Shown piece by piece: positions 1 through 12,300 of a stretch of 64,000 nucleotides of DNA. A program made the translations under genes and the position numbers. The stretch comes from Dastarcus helophoroides. Taxonomy: Eukaryota > Arthropoda > Insecta > Coleoptera > Bothrideridae. How positions within the stretch are numbered: position 1 is the first letter of the stretch; every line of letters starts with the position of its first letter. Below the pieces are notes generated by a model, which saw nothing but the letters and a program-made list of their open reading frames with translations, did no database searches and was not told where the DNA came from. The DNA lies in contig CM053326.1 of NCBI GenBank assembly GCA_028583605.1, forward strand, positions 16,046,639-16,110,638, written 5' to 3'.

Positions 1-45
1 TTAGTTATTATTTCTAGCAGGACGTAAATCCCAGAATACATTCCG

Positions 46-366
46 TTAGGTGTACCTCCAGCCCAATATTAATTTTTTTCGCAATTGCTTTACGGTGTAA
101 TTCATTTCTTTCCGATACGCCAAATTGAGATTTTCTTTCGGATCGATGAAATGATCATATAGTTCTCTTCCATATAAATTTGTCCAGTTGGCCTTAAAAG
201 TTGAATGGTTAAATCCAACCCATTCGGAATACCTATATCTGTTGGTTCTAAGCGAATAGCCCATGATTTCTATTTGGTGAAGTTTTGGTTTATCACTATT
301 TGGAAATTCTGTTGGAAACGGCCCAGGTCTAGGATACTGTGAAAATGCTACTGATATCTCATCAAC
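46..366 (-). CDS. IDS: IDS coding exon 5 with stop
   Basis: Acceptor AAATTTCAG ending at 367. Begins [18 protein letters not shown], matching the human AYSQYPRPSDIP segment, and continues [28 protein letters not shown] and [14 protein letters not shown] to a TAA at 46-48. This is the C-terminal subdomain of the sulfatase. The last residues (GWRYT) are not conserved with human. Confidence 0.93.
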   Translation of the reverse strand, partial: VDEISVAFSQYPRPGPFPTEFPNSDKPKLHQIEIMGYSLRTNRYRYSEWVGFNHSTFKANWTNLYGRELYDHFIDPKENLNLAYRKEMNYTVKQLRKKLILGWRYT

Positions 367-3300
367 CTGAAATTTGAAACCAAATTAATCGAGTACTGAT
401 ATTGCTTAAAGTTGCTAATACACACGTTATTTATTATTGCGTCGACCATCATAGGCAACAGGCTTTTTCCTTCCGTGCATAATTTTGTCTTTTTCTTACT
501 TTTAGGGCATCGCGGTAAACTTCTACTTACTTGTGTCAAATCTACTAATGTTGGAAATAAATCAACCAACTCGACAGGATTTTCAATACTTTCCGCTACG
601 TTATTGAATTTCGGAACATGAATAATTAGTGGCACGTTGGTAGCTACATCAAAAGTGCTATATTTTGAAAATTCTCCATGTTCTCCCAATGACCAACCTG
701 AAAATAAAAATATTCTGAATATCTAAGTGTATTAATATAGTAAAGAAAGTAGTTCCAACGGACCCCAAAAGCTTCACATTATGGTTTTGAACGGATACCG
801 GCAGCGTTTCTAACACTAACTAAACCATAACAAAAAATACATTTCTACAAAATCGAAATTTTTCAAAAATTATAAATTTGACTTCAAGAAAAGTTTTGGA
901 AAATCAGTGCCTCTTTCTTTGATGCAATATGCAAACGTCATAAAAACAAAAACTCAGATAATCAAAAAAATCTTGTTTTACAATGGTGTTCCTAAAGGCT
1001 CTTTCACACGGAGAGTCGCAATGCTCGTCCTGGCGCGCGGGAGCTTTTTCTGCTCCTACCTTCCACTCTTTCCCATGGGGAACGTTTCTGCTCGGGCGCT
1101 AATCATTGCGTCTCACAGAATACCTTCCGTCCGTCGTTAATTACAATTAATCGGATCAGACCCAGACCATGTTACAAAATTCTTATTAAGGACTTCGGAA
1201 ACTTCCTTCCAATTTTAAGTTACGCTATCGCGGTTCTTGTATGACTCGCCATTTTTGTGCCAAAGGGTGAGTCGGATCAGGGTTGTAATCTTTTGTCTCG
1301 AAAAAATCGGGGTAGTCTATCAATAAAAAAAGCTTTTCCTACCCAGAATATTTTTTCTATGAGCTTTTAGTGCTATTTGCTAGGGCAAACTACAAAAGGA
1401 ACGAAATTATAAGACATTTGTTAGATTTATGATTCATCTTATTAAATTTTAGCAATACCAATTATGCATATTATATTTTATCGCAAAAAAAATCGGTTGG
1501 CAATATTGCCCAAAATCCAGACATACGAAATTTTGATCGGGATACGAGACTTTTGTGTTTATATCGGGAGTGTCCCGCCTAAATCTGGACGGGTGACAAC
1601 GCTCGACATCAAAATCCATCTTGACTTAACGCTGGGGAGCGAGGGCCATGCTATTATCGCTCTTTGCATTTCGAGGAAGCCACGTGATCCCTTCCGAGCG
1701 TACAGCTCGAAATACACGAGCCAAACCCGCTCTCACTCGCGTGTCCCACGTGAAAGCTCTATTATACTCTTTGCATTTCAGTCTTGTGAGCCTTTCTGTC
1801 GCTCGCGAGAACGAGCCTTGCGGCTCTCCGTGTGAAAGAGCCGTAAGTTTCAAAAGGCGCGTCGCTACAATACTGTAAGTGCTAAATCTGTGGCTTTTCT
1901 ATGGAATAATCACGAATTATAAAATAAGGATAGTGCACGCCCTACATTGGTCATATGAAAATTTGGCCGAAATGCGTTTAGACAGTGGAGTAGCTACGAC
2001 TATTTCTTTTTTCTTTCGCTCGTTGAAAATTATTTGTCAATGGCCATGTATGGGCGCGCAAGCGTTCTTTAATTAACGGCGAAAGATATCATAATTGCAA
2101 TTGCAGCCCAATTATTCTGTTAAAAAACTACAAAAAACCCACCTGAAACATCGTCTTTTTCTTAAAAAATATGAATCAATATTCTAAAAAATTACATTAA
2201 AATTAAGCGAAATCGGCAAGTTTAGGCATTTTTCAACAGCTGTTTAGTAGCCATATTTATTTATTTCGTTCCAAATTTGGTAGTAGAAATCCATCACTCC
2301 TGATATCAAGAGTACGTACTATCTATCTACTCTCTAGACGCTTTTTTTACACCATTTTCTACGATCGTGCACTATCCTCCTTCTATAATCCGTGGGAATG
2401 ATAGATCGGAGCTACCACAATGCATTGCAGTAAAAATGTCACTTTGGCCCAAAGATGAACTTTTGAAAAAAACATAGTTTTATTACTTAAACTCTGAAAA
2501 AAATATTATATTCTTGTCGAAAGGCAAAAAAATTTCTTTCCTAAGAAAATTATATCTTTTAAAATACTGGGTTTGAGCATAAGGAAAAATGAGGAACGCC
2601 CTAATAAAGCAATAAGTAAAATCGAAAGGAAAAAACTTAAATTATACTGTGGCGACCATAAGGACACCATAGCAATAGTCAATTATTCAAGTCACTTTTT
2701 TCAATTCGTTGGAGATAAGGGATTTCTCAACAGTTCAACGTAAAGATTTATGGGTAGGGTCTTGTAGTAAGAAGTTTAGGAACGTTGCCGTTCCTTTCGG
2801 CACGGCTACAAACACATATATAATGCAACGATTAGTTGTATTAAGAAGTCACATAGTTAAGAACGATTTTATTTTTCTAAATGTAAACGAGTTTAAGATG
2901 TTTAGAAACAGAAAAACTGACTTAATCCTTACTAATATACAGGTTGAACCAAATTTGGTTTTCACTATAGGGATCTCGTAACTATTAGATATACAAGGAA
3001 GCTTAAATAAGTAGTGCAGAATTTAATGCCTAATATTATTCCATTGAAAAATCAATTGAATTTCAATTCGTCTTGGTTTTACTTAGAAAAAACCGAAAAT
3101 CGCCATTTTTAAACATCAGCTGCAACTTGTTTATTTGAACTCTTATTAAAACGATTCAAAAAATGTAATTAGTTGTTTTTTGAGGCCTTCTCATTGGTGT
3201 ACGTTAATTTTTTCTAAGTTTAACTGTTTCCGAGAAAATTATGTCAACTTTGTTATTTCTTATGGACGCCATATTGGATTTTATCATCTTCGAATTTTGC

Positions 3301-6300
3301 GTATTTTTTTGATCAATTTGGTATATGATATGCTATACTTTAAATATGTCAACGTAGGTTAAATGAACAAAGTTTCTATTTTTAAACAAAAAAAATTATA
3401 GTAGGCGATGCAAGAGTTAATAATGTAACGAAATGTAAATTGTAGAATTTAGTACGCAAGAAAATTTTCTAGAAAGATCTGATAAGGGAAAGCGGCCGCG
3501 ATAATGAAGTAAACGGCAGATAAGCGTTCCAGAAATTTCGGCCAAGGATAAGCCTTATCTGCCGAAAACTTCTAGAACCCGGAAGCGAAAACTATATAAG
3601 GCGGACGCCTTTCCCTCGAGGATCAGTTTCGAGTTTAGTTTGGTAATAACGTGGGTATTATTCAATTCAGTGTTAATAATCAATTCGAACCGATAAGCCC
3701 CAGAAACGTGATTATTATTGTGCTTTAATATTCGGAAAGATTCACCAAGTGGTCCCGCGGACGTTTTGAACTGTTAAATAGTTTATACGAGGCGCGTCAA
3801 GTAAAATCTTGAACATTCTAGTACGCTTTATGGATACGAGATTAAAATCGGCCAAAATGGAACAACACATGCAAGCGTTATTAGCAATGTTTAAAGACCA
3901 AGCCGAAGAAAGACGACAAGAAAAAGAATAGGAGAAAGAACAAAGACGACAAGAAAAAGAACAGAGGGAAGAACGAAGACGACAAGAAACAGAACAGGAG
4001 GAAGAACGAAGACGACAAGACGAAGAACGAATACGACAAGAAAAGAACAGGGGAAAGCACAAAGACGACAAGAAAAAGAACAGGAGGAAGAACGAAGAAG
4101 ACAAGAAAAAGGACAGGAGGAAGAACGAAAAGGACAGGAGGAAGAACGAAGAAGACAAGAAAAAGGACAGGAGGAAGAACGAAGAAGACAAGAAAAAGGA
4201 CAGGAGGAAGAACGAAGAAGACAAGAAAAAGGACAGGAGGAAGAACGAAGAAGACAAGAAAAAGGACAGGAGGAAGAACGAAGAAGACAAGAAAAAGGAC
4301 AGGAGGAAGAACGAAGAAGACAAGAAAAAGGACAGGAGGAAGAACGAAGAAGACAAGAAAAAGGACAGGAGGAAGAACGAAGAAGACAAGAAAAAGGACA
4401 GGAGGAAGAACGAAGAAGACAAGAAAAAGGACAGGAGGAAGAACGAAGAAGACAAGAAAAAGGACAGGAGGAAGAACGAAGAAGACAAGAAAAAGGACAG
4501 GAGGAAGAACGAAGAAGACAAGAAAAAGGACAGGAGGAAGAACGAAGAAGACAAGAAAAAGGACAGGAGGAAGAACGAAGAAGACAAGAAAAAGGACAGG
4601 AGGAAGAACGAAGAAGACAAGAAAAAGCATAGTGTATTAGCAAATATAACTGAAAAAAATGGGAGTAGACGTTGCAAAAATGAAAGAGGAGAAATGAAAG
4701 AAGAAGTGAAAGAACAAATTACAGGAATGAGAGAAGAAATGCAAGAAGAAATTGTCGAAGTCAAAGACGAATTCAACAGCAAGCTTCTTGATTTGGAAAA
4801 TACAACACAGAAGAAGATTAGCAACATCGAAACTGAGATGAAGAAGTTGCTAAGTGGACAAGTCACAAAACATGAATCCGAAAATGTACCTGCTAGTTCT
4901 TCCCAAAAGATGAAACCTTCGACTTATGATGGAAAAACATCCTTCCAGACCTACAAAAAACAGTTCGAAGCTGCTGCTAGGGCCAATCGGTGGACGGAGG
5001 AAGCAAAGGCGACCCATTGGTGGTATCCCTGCGCGGAGGTGCTCTGGAATTACTCCGAACTCTATCTGATCACGAACAAGCCAACTATGAAAATCTAGTT
5101 AGGGCTTTAGAATTGAGATTTGGAGACCAGTATTTGCAGTAAGTTGTCCAGTCGCAGCTGCTAGTGAGAAGGCAGAAAACTGGCGAAACGCTGCAAGAAT
5201 TTGAGGCTGACGTGATAAGACTGGCGTACATCGCTTATCCAACATCATTAACCGAGTTTCTGGAACTTCACGCAGTTATAATCTTTATAGAAGGCATAAG
5301 AGATTCGGAAGTTCAGAGAGTGATTCGTTTGTCAAACGTCCAAACATCAAGGGAGGCACTGATTAGAGCTTTGGAGGTTGAAGCTGCTTACTAGGTTTCA
5401 GAGCCAGGGGCGTCACGGAGAATTAGAAAGGCCGATATGGAAGTGGCCGCAAATGACCCTGATCTTGCGAACATGATCGCTAACATAAAGGAGATGAACG
5501 CGAACATGAGTGCTAACACGAAGGAAGTAAAGGAAATGAACGTCAACATAAGCGCTAGTCTAAAGAAAATGGGCACGAGCATCCAAGAACTGGTAGGAAC
5601 TCCTAAAGACAGATCCAACAGAAGCACATATTACAACTGTGGCAAACCGGGGCCCTTCAAGAAGGCCTGTAGGTCAGCTCCAAGAAATCGACAAGCCTCA
5701 CAGCAGGAAAGCTAAAATCAGTCAGTGGGAAGGGCCATTTACTGGCTGGTGTCGAGCAACCAGCCCCCAAAACTCTTTCTTTTGGGATAAAAAGGACCAT
5801 GGAAAGTTTGGTAGTGGCAGCCAGCGTAGGTGAAAGGAATGTACAGGCAACAGTGGACACAGACGCCATGGTTACTTTAGCACGAAGGAACATTCTACCG
5901 TCACAACCGAAAGTACTGTCGCAAACAGAACGGTTACAGGAGATACTGCGCCAATTATAGGAGAGGCAGACGTCATAATTGGTCTGGGAAAACTGCATTT
6001 TTTGCATCGAGTGTTGGTGGCAAATATCGAAGACGAGCTGATTCTGGGGATGGACGTAATCAGGCAACACGGCTTTACTTTTGACCCAGCGCAGAACATT
6101 TTAAGGATCAGAAATGAAGAGCTTGTCCTGATAACACCAAAGGACATTCCAAAGGAGGTAAGACTGTTTGCCTGCGAAACAGCTGTGGTGCAGGGAAGCA
6201 GTGAGAAGAAGGTTATGGCTGTGATGGAAAGAGATTTGGGCTGCTGCGTTGGATTAGTAGAACCGACGTATGACATTTCCAAAAATTTACTAGTGGCGAG

Positions 6301-9300
6301 ATCCGTGGTTAGAACATCTCAGAAGGTACCTGTAAGAGTTGCCAACGTATTTCCAACGGCACGCTCAATCAAGAAGGGTAGTACTCTGGCAGTCTGTACC
6401 CCGGTAGCCTCAATAAGCTCCTTGGATGACAAATGTGCGCCAGTACAGGAAACGAAGATTGGGCAAGTCAAGTTGGAAGTGGACTTGAAACACCTGTCCA
6501 AGGAAGAAGCAGATCTGGCTAGATCATTTCTCAAAAAAAACCACGGCGCTTTCACCGATGAAGACCAAAATCTAGGAAGGACGGACGTAGTGTGACATAA
6601 AATCAACACCGGCGATGCAACACCTATTTGTCAACCTCCAAGAAGATTACCGGTGGGCAAGCAAGAGGAAGTCGCGGGACTGCTTAAGAAGATGATGAAG
6701 GATGGAGTCATGGAGGAGTCGAATAGTCCAGGGTCTTCCCCTGTAGTCTTGGTTACAAAGAAGGACGGGTCAACAACATTCTGTATCGACTACCGAAAAT
6801 TAAACGACGTCACTAAGAAGGACAACTACCTCTTGCCAAGAATTGATGACACCCTGACAACCTTGTCTGGATCCACCTGGTTTTCAACTTTGGACTTGAA
6901 AAGTGGATATTGGCAAGTAAGCATAGACCCCGACGACAAAGAGAAGACGTTCACGGTTATGGTTTTTGGACTGTGCAACGCAACGGCTACTTTCGAACGT
7001 CTAATGGAACTGGTACTTCGAGGACTCACTTGGAAAACCTGCTTGGTTTACTTAGATGACGTCATGGTGGTGAGCAAGAGCTTTAAAGAACATCTGGAAA
7101 ATCTTCAAGAAGACTTCGACAGATTAAAGCAAGCTAACTTAAAGCTGAATCCAAAGAAGTGCCCTTTGTTCCAAAGGAAAGTAGAATTCTTGGGCCACCC
7201 TGTGGTGGCTTCAGTGAGGGCGAATTGGTATGGCTATATAATCCTCAGCGAAGAAAAGGAGTTTCGCCGAAGTTTACTCCATCTTGGAAAGGGCCGTATA
7301 AAGTGCTGAAGAGGATCAACGACTTGGTATACAGAATCCAGCGTAGCCCTAGGAGTAAGATAAAAGTGGTACACCTGAACAGACTGTGCAAGTATAGTGG
7401 CGAAGTGACTGATTGGAACTGATCGGGACGATCAGTCTTAAGGGAGAGGCAGTGTAACGAAATGTAAATGGTAGAATTTAGTACGCAAGAAAATGCTCTA
7501 GAAAGATCTGATAAGGGAAAGCGGCCGCGATAATGAAGCAAACGGCAGATAAGCGTTGTGGAAATTTCGGCCAATAATAAGCCTTATCTGCCGAAAACTT
7601 CTAGAACCCGGAAGCGAAAACTATATAAGGCGGACGCGTTTCCCTCGAGGATCAGTTAGTTAAGAGTCAGTCAGTGTAATTAGTGAGTTAGTAGTTAGAA
7701 GTAACTGAGTGAGTTCATTATCCAGTGGTAGTGTTCCGAGTTTGGTTTGGTAATAAAGGGGTATTATTCAATTCACGTGTTAATAATCAATTCGAACCGA
7801 TAAGCCCGTAACAATAATAAAAATACAGTACCTAATTACGTAACAATAATTATTAAAAAATCAAAAATAGTGCTACAAACTGTGCAGTTATTAATATAAT
7901 CTTAACGTGCATGCACCCTTTTAAATGGCGTAATTTTATGTAGTGTAGACGTTTTAAAGCTTTTGTCGACAATTTTCCTAAAAATTCTTTTAACATTATC
8001 TAACAATCTAACATTAAAAATGACTCATATTTATGCACCTGATCCGTCTTAAAATATTTAACTACTAGAGAAGTCTAGAACGCACACTTGCGTATGAGTC
8101 ATGGAAAAGTCGTCTTTAATAAAGCCCTTAGAATGTTCTGAGAATTAGGTATTTTAAAGGGAATTAGCCACGATTATTAATAAATCTTTCAATACTATAC
8201 AATTTGTTATATTTTTGGTATTTTAATGATAATAATTGCTTAAAAGTTACGGCACTTGCATTGCCTACTATAATTATTTTATTTAAAAATAAAAAATTAG
8301 TTGATTTAACCCAGTTTACCACATTTGAAGTATGGCATGACGTAACCAAATTAATCAGAAAAATACGCCAAATTCGAAAATGATAAAATCCAATATAGCA
8401 TCTATAAGAAATAACAAAGTTGACATAATTTTCTCGGAAACGGTTAAATTTAAAAAAAAATAATATAATGGTCTAACAGTTTGACAGCATCATAATGCAA
8501 TAGAGCGCAAATCTCGACTTCCTCTCTTCTCGGTTTCTCTGCGGTGATAGTCGTCAGGTCTCCCGTAACTTATAGGTTCTTCTACATTTTGGTAAATCCG
8601 TATTTGAAAGAAAGCTCCCGTATTTTAAAAAGTGCAACGGTAACAAATTTTTATATAAAATATATTTTGTGTCACCAATTTTTCTTGAAAGACAACATTC
8701 TATTTTAACTAATCTGTCCGTTTTTCATATGGTAATCTCTTGCAGTACCGTGTGCTGCTGTCTGATTTAGACAGCTTTAGCTTACGGAGAAAAGAGGGAA
8801 CTAATTAAATATATCGCCAATACACATGTACCTATACATTACGTCCATAAAGTAATGAATAATTTTCAGAAGCAATAAGGAAACACTGTTTTTTATAAAT
8901 CACTCGAACCCGTCGTTTTTGTTTTATTCTTTTGTCATTTTTTCAATATATTCAACTTTATATAGGGTGTTTTTAAAACTGTGCATGAAATGGAATTTTA
9001 TGATTTGAAATGCAACTTCCAGAATATTTCGTATATTTGGACAGAGCTTTTCTTTTCAAATATGACGATACTTATAGGGTTTGATAAACCCTTCAAAAGG
9101 AGAGCCTACAATAGCTGATTAAATTAGTTGTATTACATTTTACCTAAACTAATTTCATAAATAAGAAAGCATATTAGCACCATCTATTGCAGAGGCAAAC
9201 AAATAAATTGATCCTCAATTCAAGCAATTTATAAACTCTATTTAATTTTGGACAGTTTTTCTGCTAAATTCTAATTATTCATTTAAATCATTAAACGAAG

Positions 9301-12300
9301 TTGCGAATAATAGCTAGCTATTTGTGGCAATCATATTAGAAACCAAATTGAGAACCGTGAAAAGTTTTACTGCTGCCACACTGTACAGTATTGGATTTAA
9401 AAAATATCGTAATGAGACATATACAATTTTAACAATGTACAGTCCATCGATTTCACAACTTATTTACAAATACAATAGAAGAAAATTACCATTGTCTCCC
9501 AGAAGAATTATAATGGTATTTTCATCTACCTTTTTCACCAACTGTCCAATTAAATCATCAATGTAGGTCACTGCAGCATCATAATGTTGGATGATTTTTT
9601 TAACCCAAATATCTTCAATAGGACCAAAAGGAAAAGAAATATTTAATTTTTGTATGTCGTCGCGTATTCTCAAGTCAGTCCATGGATTCCAAGCTACCGT
9701 TGGCATACTTGTTGGACGCCATCGATTAACAGGAAGATTAACATGTTCCAATGGATGATTATCTAACAAATTGTTTTATTTAAGTAAGAATTACTAGTAA
9801 TTATCATTGTCAGCCTTACTTAAATATTCCACGGGAAATTTGAAAGGTATATGAGGCTTATGAAATCCAACAGCAAGAAAATAAGGTTGATTATGGGTGA
9901 TATTCTTCTGATATTCAAAAAAATCTAGAGCTGCCCTTAATGATTCTAAATCGGGTAATGTACCCCTGGGTTGAGTATCAACATCAACGGGACATAAAAG
10001 ATTTCGGGCTGGGGTTCCATCAACATTTGGGCAAACCTTTCCATTCTTATAAACCTCAGTCTTTGGATGAAACGGTTTTCTTGACCAACTGTAGGGGAAA
10101 TCATCGGAAAAATTCGACGAAATGCCGGGATGAAAGACTTTTCCGATGGAGTGTGTATAATAACCGTTGTCCTTAAAATGTTGCGGTAGTGTTGTGAAGT
10201 TGCCAACACTTTCTCTCCAGTAACTATAGAAGTCATACAAATGGAGCGAATCCGGTCTTCTGCTAGTAAGAAGAGAGTTACGACTTGGAGCGCACAGTGC
10301 TTGCTAATAACAAAAAATATTTTTAGGTTACGTCTATGTAACTAATATTTGTTCAAACATCAGGGAATTTTTAATATTTATTATTAATATATTTTATGAG
10401 ATGAATATATATGTGGTGTCCATTTTTCAACACTCCACTTATTTCTCGCTTATTTTAAGAGCTATGATGTTCATTATATCATAACAAAATGACTAATTTT
10501 AGTAAAAAATAATTTTTAAGTTAATTGAAAAAAATAATAATAAAAAATCAGCTTACGGTTTTCTTTTGCATTTTTCTCGAAATCTATAAAAAAAGTAATA
10601 AATTTTGGAAAATGACTAAGTTTAGAGTTTTAAGTCGAAATTTAACAACAAATTAATAATACTAATAATAATTTGTAAGTTAAATCAGAAATTTTTATAA
10701 ACCTTAACATTTAGAAGAAAAAACCAAAACCCACTAATAAAAACTTAAAAATTTGAACTGTACAAATCGAATATTTTAGTTCAAAATCCTTCGAGATTAA
10801 AATGGAAATTGTGGGATTTTTTTAAAAATAAATTCGATTTATTCTTCCAAATGTCGACTGTTTTATCAATCTTCAAATTTAACTTTGACATGTTCATTCT
10901 TTAATTTTGAGTTTTCATTCGAAAAATGGCGAAAAAAAAGTCAAAATTTCGAAAAAATAAATAGTATGTACCCAACAATTTTCAGAAAAAGTTTAAAGCG
11001 GATAAAACTTTTCTAACACATTTATCATTTATGTGAGGACGTTTGTTTCTTTTTTCATTCCGCAAATTGACACTGATCGAACTATTTTTTCAAATTTTCA
11101 GCTAGCTTACAGCTCTGCTTTCAGAAACGACTGCTTTTACCTTATTAAAGACAGACTAGTTCTAACATTTTTTTTTTGGTTAAATTTAAGAACAACCATA
11201 TAAAATGTTTATTGGATACAGGGGCGCACCCAGAAAATTGCTAAGAAAGGGGCTACCTTGTAATTTTCCACTTGAAACTAGATTTTAAGATTTTTAGAAA
11301 AAATTGGGAACTTCGGAAAAAATCGTATTTTGTATAAAAAAGGACGCATACACTCAACATTTTAGCAATAAGGCATAAATGGAAAGTGTAATCTTGGAAT
11401 GACGAGAAATATATCAAAATTTTGTAAAAGTCAGTTTGTAGAAAAACAAAAAACAAGTCTAAGCAACATTTCTGTTTTTCTTAAAATTCCATTTTCAGAA
11501 AAACCGAATTTCGAAAATAAGATCGAAATTTCTAAAATAGTCAAAAATTTTAGGAAAAATTGAAATATTTGATAACGTACTTTTAGGAGAAAAGAAAGTG
11601 AAAATTAGGAACGGCAGATTTTTATTTTACGCTAAAAGTTTTAGGAGAAAATTCAATTTTTCAATATTTTTTATCAACTAGCGAGTTTTTTCTTCAAATT
11701 TCTTTTGTTTTGTTAAAATTCGTAATTTTTATTTAAAATCTTTAATTTCTTATTTAATCGGGACTTAAAATCAAATTTCTAAAAGAGAAAACATTCAACT
11801 TTTCTTAAAAAGCCGAAATTTTAAAAGTTGAATTTTTCAAATAAAAGTCAAATTTACATTAAAGTCAAAACAGCAATTGCTGCTATAGGCAGAAAAGAAG
11901 TAATTCAACTTTTACATTATTTATCAAACATTTGCAATTGTCTTAAATTTAACTGTATGTTCAAGAATTGAAGTAATGTTGAAATGTCATTTTATTTAAA
12001 ATCTTTAATTTCTTATTTAATCGGGACTTAAAATCAAATTTCTAAAAGAGAAAACATTCAACTTTTCTTAAAAAGCCGAAATTTTTAAAAAGTTTGAATT
12101 TTTCAAATAAAAGTCAAATTTACATTAAAGTCAAAACAGCAATTGCTGCTATAACCGCGGCTATGTGCGGTTAAGTAATGTGAAACATGGTCCGGTGTCG
12201 GCAAATATTTATCGAAACATTGTGCAATTTTTAAAGTTTAACTGTTATGAATATTAAAGAATTCCACGAAGTAAGGGTTGGAAATGTCAATTATTTAAAA

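Larger units (their letters stand above)
3424..7813 (+). mobile_element. Ty3/gypsy LTR retrotransposon, internally deleted
   Basis: Two direct LTRs (3424 to about 3700, and 7453-7813) flank gag, protease and reverse-transcriptase relics. The element starts TGTAACG and ends GTAACA, and ATAA flanks it on both sides, fitting a 4-bp target duplication. The order gag, protease, RT is typical of Ty3/gypsy. It is dead: gag and pol carry stops and frameshifts, and pol jumps from the RT palm straight to the integrase C-terminal GPY/F module, so RNase H and the integrase catalytic core are missing. The LTRs are largely identical apart from one indel of about 80 bp, so the insertion looks fairly young. 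It lies in the antisense direction relative to IDS. Confidence 0.92.
698..9489. other. IDS intron 3, transposon-filled
   Basis: 8.8-kb intron on the minus strand between IDS exons 3 and 4. Contents: Harbinger-like element 996-1843, small inverted-repeat element 1897-2405, and a fold-back element with arms at 3208-3423 and about 8244-8459, into which a gypsy element (3424-7813) has inserted. Outside these (698-995, 2406-3207, 8460-9489) there is only AT-rich sequence with no gene that I can support. Confidence 0.75.

Noticed and set aside
1464..1878. Reading frames on both strands inside the Harbinger-like element
   Set aside because: They overlap on opposite strands in a GC-rich non-autonomous element and show no transposase motif or family similarity.
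4084..4626. Regular 33-bp repeats as a CRISPR array
   Set aside because: The repeats are head to tail with no spacers, in a eukaryotic retrotransposon.
3742..4866. 374-residue minus-strand reading frame rich in Ser, Phe and Leu, plus two overlapping ones
   Set aside because: It is the complement of the 33-bp charged repeat of gypsy gag. A perfect repeat with a length divisible by three leaves all frames open, and the sense-strand gag context explains the sequence.
9940..10236. Other reading frames over IDS exon 2
   Set aside because: Shadows of the IDS exon, which has clear sulfatase homology and splice phases.
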